Below the pieces are notes generated by a model. That model saw nothing but the letters and a program-made list of their open reading frames with translations, searched no databases and was not told the origin of the DNA. A stretch of DNA of 35,402 nucleotides from SAR324 cluster bacterium (lineage in GTDB: Bacteria; SAR324; JACQKK01), in the NCBI GenBank assembly GCA_027297205.1, contig JAPUIH010000281.1:1-35402 (forward strand), written 5' to 3'. The position numbers and the translations under genes were made by a program. This document shows positions 8,766-16,313 of the stretch, piece by piece (the stretch's first letter is position 1; every line of letters starts with the position of its first letter).

Positions 8766-8791
8766 ACGCTTGCGCGGAGATAACGGCGGAA

Positions 8792-9088
8792 CTAAAGCTG
8801 CGTGCGCATGATTTCCTGGTAGGCAGTGGTCAATTTGGCCCGTACCTGCAACAGCAGCCGCAGGGATACGTCCGCTTTTTGCATGGCGATCATTGTGCCG
8901 TGAAGGTCTTTCTCCTTGGAAGTGGCAAATTCCTCGATCTTCTTATCCGCCGCCACCTGCAACGTGTTGACCTCGTTCAGCATCTTCGAAAACTGATTGG
9001 ACAGATCGTCGATCAGGGTTGCACCCTGGCCCTGGGCGTTCTTATCGCCGATCAGGGGCGTTAGCTGCGGATTGACTTTTATTTCCAT
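8792..9088 (-). CDS. fliE: Flagellar hook-basal body protein FliE
   Basis: A 98-residue protein of normal FliE length. FliE forms the first ring of the rod and joins the MS-ring and export gate to the proximal rod. The C-terminal helix carries the family pattern: LHGTMIAMQKADVSLRLLLQ followed by RAKLTTAYQEIMRTQL, matching the FliE core (...A..al...v.vRnKl..AYqEimrMq.). The ATG lies 2 bp after the stop of the preceding small gene, so translation is coupled. It sits in the standard flgB-flgC-fliE-fliF order. Confidence 0.94.
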   Translation of the reverse strand: MEIKVNPQLTPLIGDKNAQGQGATLIDDLSNQFSKMLNEVNTLQVAADKKIEEFATSKEKDLHGTMIAMQKADVSLRLLLQVRAKLTTAYQEIMRTQL

Positions 9089-9090
9089 TT

Positions 9091-9390
9091 TTAACTGTCT
9101 TCCTTGTTGGTAATGCGCTGGTAGAGCTGAAACAGGTTCTGCTTTTCCGCCATCATCTTGTCGAAGGATTCCTTGGCGCTGCTGATTCCCTCCTTGATGG
9201 AGGCGGAATCCGTGCCGGTCACCGTTGTGCCTTCACCGGCAATCCGGTTGTTCAGATCGTTCAAATTGGCAACGGTGCTGTTGAGCGTTTCGTTAAAGGA
9301 CTGCCCCGCCACCTTGTCCTTACGGCCGCCCTTTTCCACCGTCTTTGGATCGGCGATCGGTTTGACATTTTGGATTTTGATATCCTTCAT
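9091..9390 (-). CDS. Small unrecognised protein inside the flagellar operon
   Basis: A 99-residue, mostly helical, hydrophilic protein that I do not recognise as a named family. It has no signal peptide, membrane segment or cysteine. The middle (FNETLNSTVANLNDLNNRIA, about residues 32-51) and the end (KESFDKMMAEKQNLFQLYQRI, about 73-93) are amphipathic and Asn/Gln/Leu rich, resembling the helical segments of rod and hook proteins. It lies between flgC (107 bp gap) and fliE (2 bp gap), which implies co-expression and probably a basal-body role. Codon use looks like its neighbours and the frame is clean, so I consider it a real gene. It could be a rod-associated or export-chaperone protein; this is inference from position. 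Confidence 0.75.
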   Translation of the reverse strand: MKDIKIQNVKPIADPKTVEKGGRKDKVAGQSFNETLNSTVANLNDLNNRIAGEGTTVTGTDSASIKEGISSAKESFDKMMAEKQNLFQLYQRITNKEDS

Positions 9391-9497
9391 GACACCTCGC
9401 TCTCCTTCTTTCGCGATGCCGCTGGCCGTTGCCCGCCGCGGTACACGTCAATCATATTTTATACCCAATCATTCCGAACCCGCAATCGCCACACCGT

Positions 9498-9941
9498 TTA
9501 CGCTCTGCCGATTTCCAGCGCGTTCAGCGCCATGCTCTTGGTGGCGTTGAACGCGGCGACATTTGCCTGATAGGAGCGTGTGGCCAGCATCAGATTCACC
9601 ATTTCCTCCAAGGTGTCAATATTGGGCATGGCCACATAGCCCTCTTCATTAGCATCGGGATGCGCGGGGTCATACTTTAGCAGCGGCGGCCTTTCGTCTA
9701 TGGAGACGCCCAATACCTTGACGTGCAAGGGATCGTCAGGCTTGAACTGGCTGCGCAATACCTCCTCGAAGGTGCGCGGCGCGGGCAGCGCGCCGAAAAT
9801 CACATCCCGGCGGCGGTAAGGGCCGCCTTCAGGGGTGCGCGTGGTCTGTGCATTGGCCAAATTGGAGGAAATAATGTTAATCCGGTAGCGCTGGGCGGCC
9901 ATTCCGGAAGAACTGACTTCCATTGCGGTGAGAAAATTCAT
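9498..9941 (-). CDS. flgC: Flagellar proximal rod protein FlgC
   Basis: A 147-residue rod subunit exported through the flagellar type III system. The N-terminal rod helix has the family motif SSGMAAQRYRINIISSNLAN (about residues 11-30), and the C-terminus has PNIDTLEEMVNLMLATRSYQ then NVAAFNATKSMALNALEIGR, both diagnostic of FlgC. The middle GYVAMPN is also typical. Its ATG (9939-9941) directly abuts the flgB stop codon with no gap, so translation is coupled. Length is close to the usual 135-150 residues. Confidence 0.96.
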   Translation of the reverse strand: MNFLTAMEVSSSGMAAQRYRINIISSNLANAQTTRTPEGGPYRRRDVIFGALPAPRTFEEVLRSQFKPDDPLHVKVLGVSIDERPPLLKYDPAHPDANEEGYVAMPNIDTLEEMVNLMLATRSYQANVAAFNATKSMALNALEIGRA

Positions 9942-10358
9942 TTACGCGTCTCCTTCCCTGATCGCCAGTTTCAGTTGCTGAAATCTGCTCGAAATCATTC
10001 GGGTCAAGGCCTGGTACATCACTTGGTTTTCCGCCAGCTTGGCCATTTCCGTTTCCAGGTTCACCGTGTTTTGGTCCAACGCCGCGTCGGGAGAGGCGGT
10101 CTCGATCACCTGCGGCTGCACGCGCACCAACGGGATGGGGCGCCGGCCATCCATGTGTTGAGGATGGGTGACTTGCAGGGGCCCGGGCTGGCTGGCTTTA
10201 ATGGCTTCGCCAAGCGCCCGTTCAAATACAAGATCCTTCGATTTGTAGCCGGGGGTTTCCAGATTGGCTATGTTTCCGGCCAGCAGGGCATTGCGCCTGG
10301 TGCGAAAATCCAGGGACTTCCCCAGCAGCGTGAAATTGACGTCGAACAGTTTTGGCAT
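9942..10358 (-). CDS. flgB: Flagellar proximal rod protein FlgB
   Basis: A 138-residue rod subunit and the first gene of the flagellar operon in this window. The N-terminal motif RTRRNALLAGNIANLETPGY (about residues 19-38) is the classic FlgB/FlgC signature, and the C-terminal block EMAKLAENQVMYQALTRMIS then FQQLKLAI is typical of FlgB. The SD before the ATG is weak. The promoter is expected in the 160 bp upstream, but I could not find a convincing sigma28 or sigma54 site there. The end abuts flgC exactly. Confidence 0.95.
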   Translation of the reverse strand: MPKLFDVNFTLLGKSLDFRTRRNALLAGNIANLETPGYKSKDLVFERALGEAIKASQPGPLQVTHPQHMDGRRPIPLVRVQPQVIETASPDAALDQNTVNLETEMAKLAENQVMYQALTRMISSRFQQLKLAIREGDA

Positions 10359-10518
10359 CTTTCAACCTTTGCATCGTCCTGAGCGCACCCGGTCCATACA
10401 CGAATCCATGGGCGGCCCCGCCGTTTCCGGCCGCGATATGCTTTAGACTGGAAGAAATGCAAGAGCCGGGCCTATTTGGACCCTTTACAGTGTTGGCAAT
10501 GGCGCCCCTGCGGTGGCC

Positions 10519-11757
10519 CTAGAAGCTGACGTAAAGCTTCTGGAAGATGGGGATAAACGGGCCATTCACTTCCCACATGCGCATGCCGACCCGCATGGCG
10601 GGATGAATCGTGGCCTTGATGGCCCGCACGGAAAAATCCAGCCGCTTCGATTCCCCGGGCTGCAAGAACACCAGTTTTTCCTCCGGCGGTTTCTCGAATC
10701 TGGCAAACCACACATTGAAGGTCACCCTGAGCATCAGCGGACGGCTGAGCGGATTGCGCAGCCGCACCCGCAGCAGCCCCTCTTGCGCAACCTGCTCCGG
10801 CAATGGCTGCACCGGCTCAAGCAGCTTGGCGCGAAGTGCTGGCCAATCGTTCTTGCCCAATCTGCGCGACATGGCTTCCGCCAGAGCGGCTTCCGATGCA
10901 AAGGTTCGCCCACGCAATGGTAGAAGCCGCCGTATCACCTGCACGGACACGCTTTCCCGGTGGTAATACCGGAACACATAGGAGGAAAGTTGTGTCTTGC
11001 CGGCCCGGTGGCCGTTTAACGCGGCAGGAGGCTTGGTTTGCACAAAGGCAAATTCCTCCACGGCCAGGGAAAGATCCTCACTTCGGTTTGCCGCTGGATA
11101 AAGGGATCGGGCCGCACCCAACAGCGCCTTGCGCTCCAGCGGCGATTCCACCGTCTCCAACTGCTCCAGCAGCAAGGGGATGTCCTCGGCCAACCCGAAC
11201 TCAATCATGTGATGAAAGATGCGCCAGCGGCGAGGCGACTCCAGTTGCAGTTCAATGGCCAACAAGAGCAGCCTGCGGGTGCGTTCGGGCTCCCGGCGCA
11301 GATTATCCAGCGCCTCTAGCCACTTTTCCGGCGTCTCGTCCAACAGCCCGCCAAGAGCAAGCCCGGGGTCCGGCCATTCGTCGGTCGCGTCCCCCTGCAG
11401 GATGAGGTAGAGCGCCCGGTCGTCCGGGGACTGAACAATGTTAATGGAATTGGCATCATCCTGGGATGATGAATCTTTCCAGGTGCGGGAGCCATCCTCG
11501 GACTGGGCAGCGGTACCTCCAGCCATGGAGAGCAGCAATCCAACAATGACCGGAAATACCAGGGCAATCGGCCAGTAAACGGTGCGGCTCCGCCCGGAGG
11601 CGCTGTGTGCAAGATTACCTGGCGCCTGGTGATGCCGAAAATTCGGGCCATGGGGCGGGGCTCCGCTCAATCTCGAAACGCCAGGCCTGGAATTCAATCT
11701 TGACTTACCCCTCAATAAGGGCGAAAAAGATTGTTTAGTGTCAAAAAAATTAATCAT
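10519..11757 (-). CDS. Unrecognised exported or membrane-anchored protein
   Basis: A 412-residue protein that I do not recognise. One hydrophobic stretch (about residues 61-80, YWPIALVFPVIVGLLLSMAG, then GTAAQ) looks like a signal peptide or signal anchor. It lies unusually far from the ATG at 11757, so the true start may be a later TTG (for example 11670). After it come an acidic segment, a helical middle (about 130-260) that could hold HEAT-like helical pairs, and a C-terminal beta-rich domain (about 315-412) with an RVRLRNPLSRPLMLRVTFNV strand pair and LVFLQPGESKRLDFSVRAI, reminiscent of an immunoglobulin-like fold. It is read in the same direction as flgB, 160 bp upstream of it, and diverges from rplM with only 28 bp between assigned starts. 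Function unknown. Confidence 0.7.
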   Translation of the reverse strand: MINFFDTKQSFSPLLRGKSRLNSRPGVSRLSGAPPHGPNFRHHQAPGNLAHSASGRSRTVYWPIALVFPVIVGLLLSMAGGTAAQSEDGSRTWKDSSSQDDANSINIVQSPDDRALYLILQGDATDEWPDPGLALGGLLDETPEKWLEALDNLRREPERTRRLLLLAIELQLESPRRWRIFHHMIEFGLAEDIPLLLEQLETVESPLERKALLGAARSLYPAANRSEDLSLAVEEFAFVQTKPPAALNGHRAGKTQLSSYVFRYYHRESVSVQVIRRLLPLRGRTFASEAALAEAMSRRLGKNDWPALRAKLLEPVQPLPEQVAQEGLLRVRLRNPLSRPLMLRVTFNVWFARFEKPPEEKLVFLQPGESKRLDFSVRAIKATIHPAMRVGMRMWEVNGPFIPIFQKLYVSF

Positions 11758-11785
11758 AGGTCAGCCGCCAGCGAATAACCACTGT

Positions 11786-12238
11786 ATGAAAACGATTACC
11801 ATTAGAAAAGAAGAATTGAGGCCGGGCGGGCAATACCCACCCCAATGGCATCTTGTCGATGCAGCGGACATTCCCCTGGGACGTGTGGCCACCCAGTTGT
11901 CCATTCTGCTGCGGGGCAAGCACAAGCCAATCTACAGTCCCCATCTGGATACGGGGGATTTTGTAGTGGTGGTCAATGCCGACAAAGTGAAACTGACAGG
12001 CAACAAACTGAAGGACAAATACTACTATCACCACACGGGCTACCCCGGCGGATTGAAGGCGGTAAAGGCAGCAAAGCTGCTGGAGAAAAAACCCACCGAA
12101 CTGCTGCGGCTCGCGGTAAAAAGAATGCTTCCCAAAAATGCACTGAACAGGAAAATTCTGCTCAAGCTGAAGCTCTATGCCGGGGAGTCCCATCCCCATC
12201 AGGCACAGAATCCGCAGCCATACCAGCTTTCCCTGTAA
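11786..12238 (+). CDS. rplM: 50S ribosomal protein L13
   Basis: A 150-residue L13, a large-subunit protein acting early in 50S assembly. Diagnostic parts are WHLVDAADIPLGRVATQ (about residues 22-38), SPHLDTGDFVVVVNADKVKL with the TGNKLKDKYYYHHTGYPGG block, and VKRMLPKNALNRKILLKLKL. The frame is open further upstream, but ATG 11786 gives the correct N-terminus for the family. It starts the conserved rplM-rpsI pair (gap 23 bp). The promoter must lie within or next to the start of the divergent gene; I could not locate a convincing one. Confidence 0.97.
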   Translation: MKTITIRKEELRPGGQYPPQWHLVDAADIPLGRVATQLSILLRGKHKPIYSPHLDTGDFVVVVNADKVKLTGNKLKDKYYYHHTGYPGGLKAVKAAKLLEKKPTELLRLAVKRMLPKNALNRKILLKLKLYAGESHPHQAQNPQPYQLSL

Positions 12239-12261
12239 CTTTGACCAAAGGTGAGTAATTC

Positions 12262-12657
12262 ATGACGCCGATGCAATACTATGGCACCGGGAAAAGGAAG
12301 ACCGCGATTGCGCGCGTCTATCTTCGTCCGGGAAACGGCCAGATATTGGTCAACCGCAAACCCCTGGACGAATACTTTGGCGGGGAAGCCGAAAAAGTGT
12401 TCGTGCGGCAACCCCTGCATTTGACCGAGACCGCCGAGCGCTTTGACGTGAAGGTCAATGTGAAAGGTGGGGGCCCTTCCGGGCAGGCCATCGCAATCCG
12501 GCATGGATTGGCCCGGGCCCTGGTGCAGATTCCCGAGGAAGACTACAGGGCGGTGCTCAAGCGCGCCGGCCATCTGACCCGAGACGCCCGTAAAGTGGAA
12601 CGCAAGAAATACGGCCAACCCGGTGCCCGCAAGCGCTTCCAATACTCCAAGCGCTAG
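12262..12657 (+). CDS. rpsI: 30S ribosomal protein S9
   Basis: A 131-residue S9, whose C-terminal tail reaches the P-site tRNA anticodon. It shows the [19 protein letters not shown] start, the [19 protein letters not shown] core, and the invariant tail [20 protein letters not shown] lies 9 bases before ATG 12262; ATG 12271 is a possible alternative. It follows rplM by 23 bp as in most bacteria. Its TAG stop overlaps the TAG stop of the opposite-strand gene in a shared CTAG (12654-12657), so the operon must terminate inside that gene. Confidence 0.97.
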   Translation: MTPMQYYGTGKRKTAIARVYLRPGNGQILVNRKPLDEYFGGEAEKVFVRQPLHLTETAERFDVKVNVKGGGPSGQAIAIRHGLARALVQIPEEDYRAVLKRAGHLTRDARKVERKKYGQPGARKRFQYSKR

Positions 12658-14231
12658 GAATCCCCCAGGTTCAGGAAGGCCGCGTTCAGCCCTTCGATCA
12701 GGTCCTGGGCACTGAAATACCGTTCTGAAATTTCCTCCCGGCTGCAGTCGCGTGCCAGACCATGCAGAAATACCCCCAGCAGCGCCGCCTCCAGCGCTGT
12801 GATGCCCTGGGCCAGCAATCCCCCCACAATTCCCGACAGCACATCCCCCGTGCCCGCGGTGGCCAAGCCCGCATCTCCGGTGCTGTTGATGAATATCTCT
12901 CCAGAGGGTGCGGCAATTATTGAGCCCGCACCTTTGAGCACCAGCACCACACCCCATTCCATGGCCAGCCGGCGTGCGTGACCCACCCGGTCACCGGACA
13001 AGTCCTCCTTGCTTAGCCCACTCAGACGGAGGAACTCCCCTGGATGGGGGGTAATTACTGTTGGCCATGCGCGGGAAGTCAGGGCCGTGCCGTCCAGGGC
13101 GTTCAGGCCATCGGCATCGATGAGCAGTGGCATATCCAACCCGGCAGTGAGTTCCTTCACGAGGGCCTGGGTACCGGGCGACTGACCCAGCCCACAGCCC
13201 AGCACCACCGCCGAGCGGCTGCGCGCCGCTTCCAGGAAAAACGGCGCGTGCGCTTGCTCGAATTTGCTCGTGTCTCCGGCCTCCGGCGAAAGTGTCATCA
13301 GTTCCGGAGCCGCCTTCAGGAAGCCGTCCCGCAGCAGCCTCGGCACACCCACGGTGACCAGACCCGTGCCCGTCTTGAGGGCTGCCAGCCCGGCCAGCAG
13401 CGCCGAGCCACCCATGCCCGCCGAGCCACAGATGGCGAGCAAATGGCCGAAGGTGCCCTTGTGACCATCTAGGGGCCGCTCGGGCAGCAGGGACTGGGCA
13501 AAAACCTGGTTTAGCAGGTAGGTGGCTGGGTCCCCACCCTCCCACTCCACTGGAATCGCGATATCTTCCACCAGGACGCGCCCCGTATATCCCATTCCCG
13601 GATATTGATAGCAGCCCAGCTTGGGCGCCTGGAAGCTGACCGTGTGGGTGCAGCGCACGGCATCCTGGGTCACGCCGCCGGTATCCGAGTTCACGCCTGA
13701 GGGCAGGTCCACCGCCAACTTGAGTTGGGAGCTCGCTCTATTGATCAGTTGGATAAATTCCGCCGCCTCCCCCGTGACAGGCCGGTTCAGCCCGGTGCCG
13801 AAAATCGCATCCACCACCGCTCCGGCACCCTCCAGCGCCGCGGCGGCCTGGGAGCGGGAACGCAAAAAATCAATAGTCTCCCCCAGGCCGCTCCAGGCTT
13901 CCGCGTTGGCCCTGGCGTCGGCGCTTGCAGGCTCTCCCACCCGGATCACCGTTACTTCCAGACCGTGGTTGTGTACCAGCCGCGCGACCGCATAGCCGTC
14001 CCCCCCGTTGTTCCCCGCACCGCAACACACCACCACCGGGCCCGGCCCATCCACATCGTGCAGCAGGTCTATCACGTGCTTCTTCACAGCGCTGGCCGCG
14101 TTTTCCATCAGCAACCGGCCGGATTTGCCAAGGGATTCAATGGCCTTGTTTTCCCACCTGCGCATTTCCCGTGAGGTGCACAGGCGCGGCAACAGGTCTA
14201 GAGGTAGCAAGGGGGCGGATGGGGCGGTCAT
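12654..14231 (-). CDS. nnr: Bifunctional NAD(P)H-hydrate epimerase / ADP-dependent dehydratase
   Basis: A 525-residue YjeF-type repair enzyme. The N-terminal epimerase domain (about residues 15-235) equilibrates S- and R-NAD(P)[29 protein letters not shown] and [14 protein letters not shown] are all present. The C-terminal ribokinase-like domain (about 245-520) uses ADP to dehydrate S-NAD(P)[22 protein letters not shown], the [11 protein letters not shown] strand, TPHPGEF, and the phosphate-binding [19 protein letters not shown]. Both domains look complete and the length is standard. It follows the lipoprotein gene on the same strand by 59 bp. There is no strong SD before the ATG. Its stop overlaps that of rpsI by 4 bp. 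Confidence 0.95.
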   Translation of the reverse strand: MTAPSAPLLPLDLLPRLCTSREMRRWENKAIESLGKSGRLLMENAASAVKKHVIDLLHDVDGPGPVVVCCGAGNNGGDGYAVARLVHNHGLEVTVIRVGEPASADARANAEAWSGLGETIDFLRSRSQAAAALEGAGAVVDAIFGTGLNRPVTGEAAEFIQLINRASSQLKLAVDLPSGVNSDTGGVTQDAVRCTHTVSFQAPKLGCYQYPGMGYTGRVLVEDIAIPVEWEGGDPATYLLNQVFAQSLLPERPLDGHKGTFGHLLAICGSAGMGGSALLAGLAALKTGTGLVTVGVPRLLRDGFLKAAPELMTLSPEAGDTSKFEQAHAPFFLEAARSRSAVVLGCGLGQSPGTQALVKELTAGLDMPLLIDADGLNALDGTALTSRAWPTVITPHPGEFLRLSGLSKEDLSGDRVGHARRLAMEWGVVLVLKGAGSIIAAPSGEIFINSTGDAGLATAGTGDVLSGIVGGLLAQGITALEAALLGVFLHGLARDCSREEISERYFSAQDLIEGLNAAFLNLGDS

Positions 14232-14290
14232 TTCAGTCTGGCTGGTTTAGCCGGGCGGGCCGCGGGAAGCGGGAAGAACTGCGTGTTGGG

Positions 14291-14986
14291 CTAGTCGGTA
14301 GTTTCCCTGGAAATGGGGGAGAAGCCCTTCGGCTCAACCAACAACGCCGTCCGCGGCACGGCAACACCGGCTCTGGGAAAAACCTTGATGTTTCCCAGAT
14401 TGCGGTACTCACCGGAAATAATGGAGAACTTCCGGTCGTAAGTGAAATAATTGGAATCGGTAACGAGCAGACTGTGGCCCCCGGACTGCACGCCAATGAA
14501 TTGGAAGATGCCGTCGTTGTCCGTCTGGGTCAGATCGCCCAGGGGCGCCAAGCGCAGGGAGACTCGCGCCGCGGAACGCCCTGTTTCGGATACCAACCGG
14601 CCCACCACCTTCCCCCTGGCCAGCCGCAGCTTGAATACGCCCGCGGACGTGAACTCCCCGGCTCGTACCAGAACCGTGCCCATAATGGGCTCGTAGCTCT
14701 TCACGAGAATTCGCAGGGGGTATTCGCCAACGGGAATGTCTTCGATGCGAAAGCGTCCATCAGGCTCCGAGACAAACCGCCGCTCCCCAAGTTGAAAACG
14801 CACCGACCGCTGCGCATAGGCCGAGGGGAAGAGGATTCCGCCATAGAGATGGCCATCGTCCGTGCCTTTTAGTTCCAGCAGGCGGCTGTAGTGTTGCGCC
14901 GGCACGTCGTACCCTTGCGGCGCCTGGTTACAGCTCGTGAGCAACCAAGCAACGGCGAGCAACAGGAACGAAATCCTCCTTGTCAT
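14291..14986 (-). CDS. Lipoprotein with carboxypeptidase-regulatory-like domain
   Basis: A 231-residue predicted lipoprotein. MTRRISFLLLAVAWLLTSCN is a lipoprotein signal with lipobox LTSC, so Cys19 would be the lipidated first residue. The mature part has two beta-rich repeats of the carboxypeptidase-regulatory-like (transthyretin-like) type: FVSEPDGRFRIEDIPVGEYP (about 72-91) and a second one around VVGRLVSETGRSAARVSLRL then TDNDGIFQFIGVQSGGHSLL. Such domains bind or scaffold at the cell surface; no enzymatic residues are seen. It lies between a histidine kinase and nnr on the same strand, with its own promoter candidate. Exact role unknown. Confidence 0.82.
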   Translation of the reverse strand: MTRRISFLLLAVAWLLTSCNQAPQGYDVPAQHYSRLLELKGTDDGHLYGGILFPSAYAQRSVRFQLGERRFVSEPDGRFRIEDIPVGEYPLRILVKSYEPIMGTVLVRAGEFTSAGVFKLRLARGKVVGRLVSETGRSAARVSLRLAPLGDLTQTDNDGIFQFIGVQSGGHSLLVTDSNYFTYDRKFSIISGEYRNLGNIKVFPRAGVAVPRTALLVEPKGFSPISRETTD

Positions 14987-15048
14987 TTCCGCTCCGGGAA
15001 ACGTGTGGACGCAAAAATACAGATCACAACTGGCGGGGAGTGATGGGC

Positions 15049-15078
15049 ATTAAAACACAATAATCCATGTGAAGTCAA
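15049..15078 (-). promoter_or_regulatory. Candidate sigma70-type promoter for the lipoprotein gene
   Basis: Minus strand: -35 TTGACT (15073-15078, 5/6) and -10 TTTAAT (15049-15054, 5/6), spacer 18 bp, about 62 bp before the ATG at 14986 and just after the histidine-kinase stop. A 13-bp palindrome, GCATATAATATGC (about 15087-15099), lies immediately upstream of the -35 and could be a binding site. Confidence 0.5.
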
Positions 15079-15111
15079 CGCCTTTGCATATAATATGCGC
15101 ATCCCATCCGG

Positions 15112-16281
15112 TTAATCCTCCGCGCCTGGCGCCCCCTGATCTTCCAGGGGCAGAATTACGCTAAACACCGCCCCCGGCTGTGCGGCGCGGTAGCGGAGCA
15201 ACCCTCCGTGGGCGCGCACGATCTGATAGGAAATGGACAGGCCTAATCCATTGCCGGATTTCTTGTTGCTGTAAAATGGCGTGAACAAGTTGGGCAGTAT
15301 CTCATTGTCCACGCCATCACCCTGGTCCACCACCTCGACCTGATAGTAGGTCCTTGCCGGGTCGGGCAGGGTCTCATCTTCCCGCCAGGGCCCCAGGGCT
15401 CTGGTGCGAAGGGTGACCATTGCACCGGGAGGGCTGGCATCCACGGCGTTCTGGATCAAATTTAAAAATACCTGATGCATCCTGTCCTGATCGGCAAACA
15501 GTTCAGGCAGGGATGGGTCGTAATCCCTTTCGAACCGGATGCTCTCCTGCCCCGCTGAATTGCTCTGAAACCAGATCAGATTGTCTAGCAACTCATGCAC
15601 ATTAAATCGGGTTCTGTTAAGCGGTTGTCCACCCCCCTGCAAAAGCAAATTCTTGACCAACCGTTCCAGGCGTTCCATCTCCCGGAGAATAATTTCGGGA
15701 TATCCCCGCAACTCGGGCATTCCCTCCACCTGCCGCGCCAGCAGTTGGGTGGCGCCTTTTACGCCGCTGAGCGGATTGTGCAGTTCATGGGCCAGTCTCT
15801 TCACCATCAGGCCTATGGAATCCATCAACCGCCGCTCCCGCTCCCGGTCTTCCAGATGCTCGCGATGGGTCTGATCCCAAAAAGTCACCACGGCCAGCTC
15901 CCCTTGATTGCGCGGCACTTGTACGGGATCGATCTGTACCCGCAACAGCAATGGGGGCTGGCCCTCTCCCTGGTCGAAAGTATAGGGATCGATGGTATAG
16001 GAAGTTTCTTCCTCAAGCGCCCGGGCCAGATGGGCACAGAGTTGGCTGTCCCTGCCAAACAGTTGTTGCAGGGTTTGCTGGCCCAGTTTCTCCGGTGTCA
16101 TGTGCCAAAACTGGGCGGCGGCGGGATTGAGGAGTTGAATGCGGCCCGTGCCTTCCACCACCAGCACAGGCATGCTGAGGGAATCCAAAGCGGCTTGCGA
16201 AATCGAAAAATTGCTGCTGGACACGGGGCCGTCTCGGGTTACACTGGAATCCGCACCGCCAGCGGACGGAAGTAAAAACAA
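15112..16281 (-). CDS. PAS-domain sensor histidine kinase (NtrB-like), orphan
   Basis: A soluble kinase of up to 389 residues with an N-terminal PAS domain (about 28-135, LDSLSMPVLVVEGTGRIQLL) and a complete kinase core. The H-box is KRLAHELHNPLSGVKGATQL with His165 as phosphorylation site, the N-box is NLIQNAVDA, G1 is DQGDGV, the F-box is LFTPFYSNK and G2 is GNGLGLSIS. The H-box and the lack of membrane segments resemble NtrB/GlnL and related soluble kinases. No response regulator is next to it, so partner and signal are unknown. The start is uncertain: TTG 16281 is the farthest upstream and lacks an SD; GTG 16221 (369 residues) keeps the whole PAS domain. With TTG 16281 only 32 bp separate it from the divergent trmFO start. 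Confidence 0.88.
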   Translation of the reverse strand: MFLLPSAGGADSSVTRDGPVSSSNFSISQAALDSLSMPVLVVEGTGRIQLLNPAAAQFWHMTPEKLGQQTLQQLFGRDSQLCAHLARALEEETSYTIDPYTFDQGEGQPPLLLRVQIDPVQVPRNQGELAVVTFWDQTHREHLEDRERERRLMDSIGLMVKRLAHELHNPLSGVKGATQLLARQVEGMPELRGYPEIILREMERLERLVKNLLLQGGGQPLNRTRFNVHELLDNLIWFQSNSAGQESIRFERDYDPSLPELFADQDRMHQVFLNLIQNAVDASPPGAMVTLRTRALGPWREDETLPDPARTYYQVEVVDQGDGVDNEILPNLFTPFYSNKKSGNGLGLSISYQIVRAHGGLLRYRAAQPGAVFSVILPLEDQGAPGAED

Positions 16282-16313
16282 GTTATATCAACTTTTTTGG
16301 ATTCGAGAAAATT

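Noticed and set aside
10359-10518. Flagellar sigma28 or sigma54 promoter before flgB
   Set aside because: A TAAA...GCCGGAAA pair exists, but its spacing is far too short for sigma28, and no GG-N10-GC type sigma54 element was found.
11738-11785. Upstream extension of rplM (MSKKLIIGQPPANNHC...)
   Set aside because: It lacks similarity to L13 and overlaps the divergent gene; ATG 11786 gives the family N-terminus.
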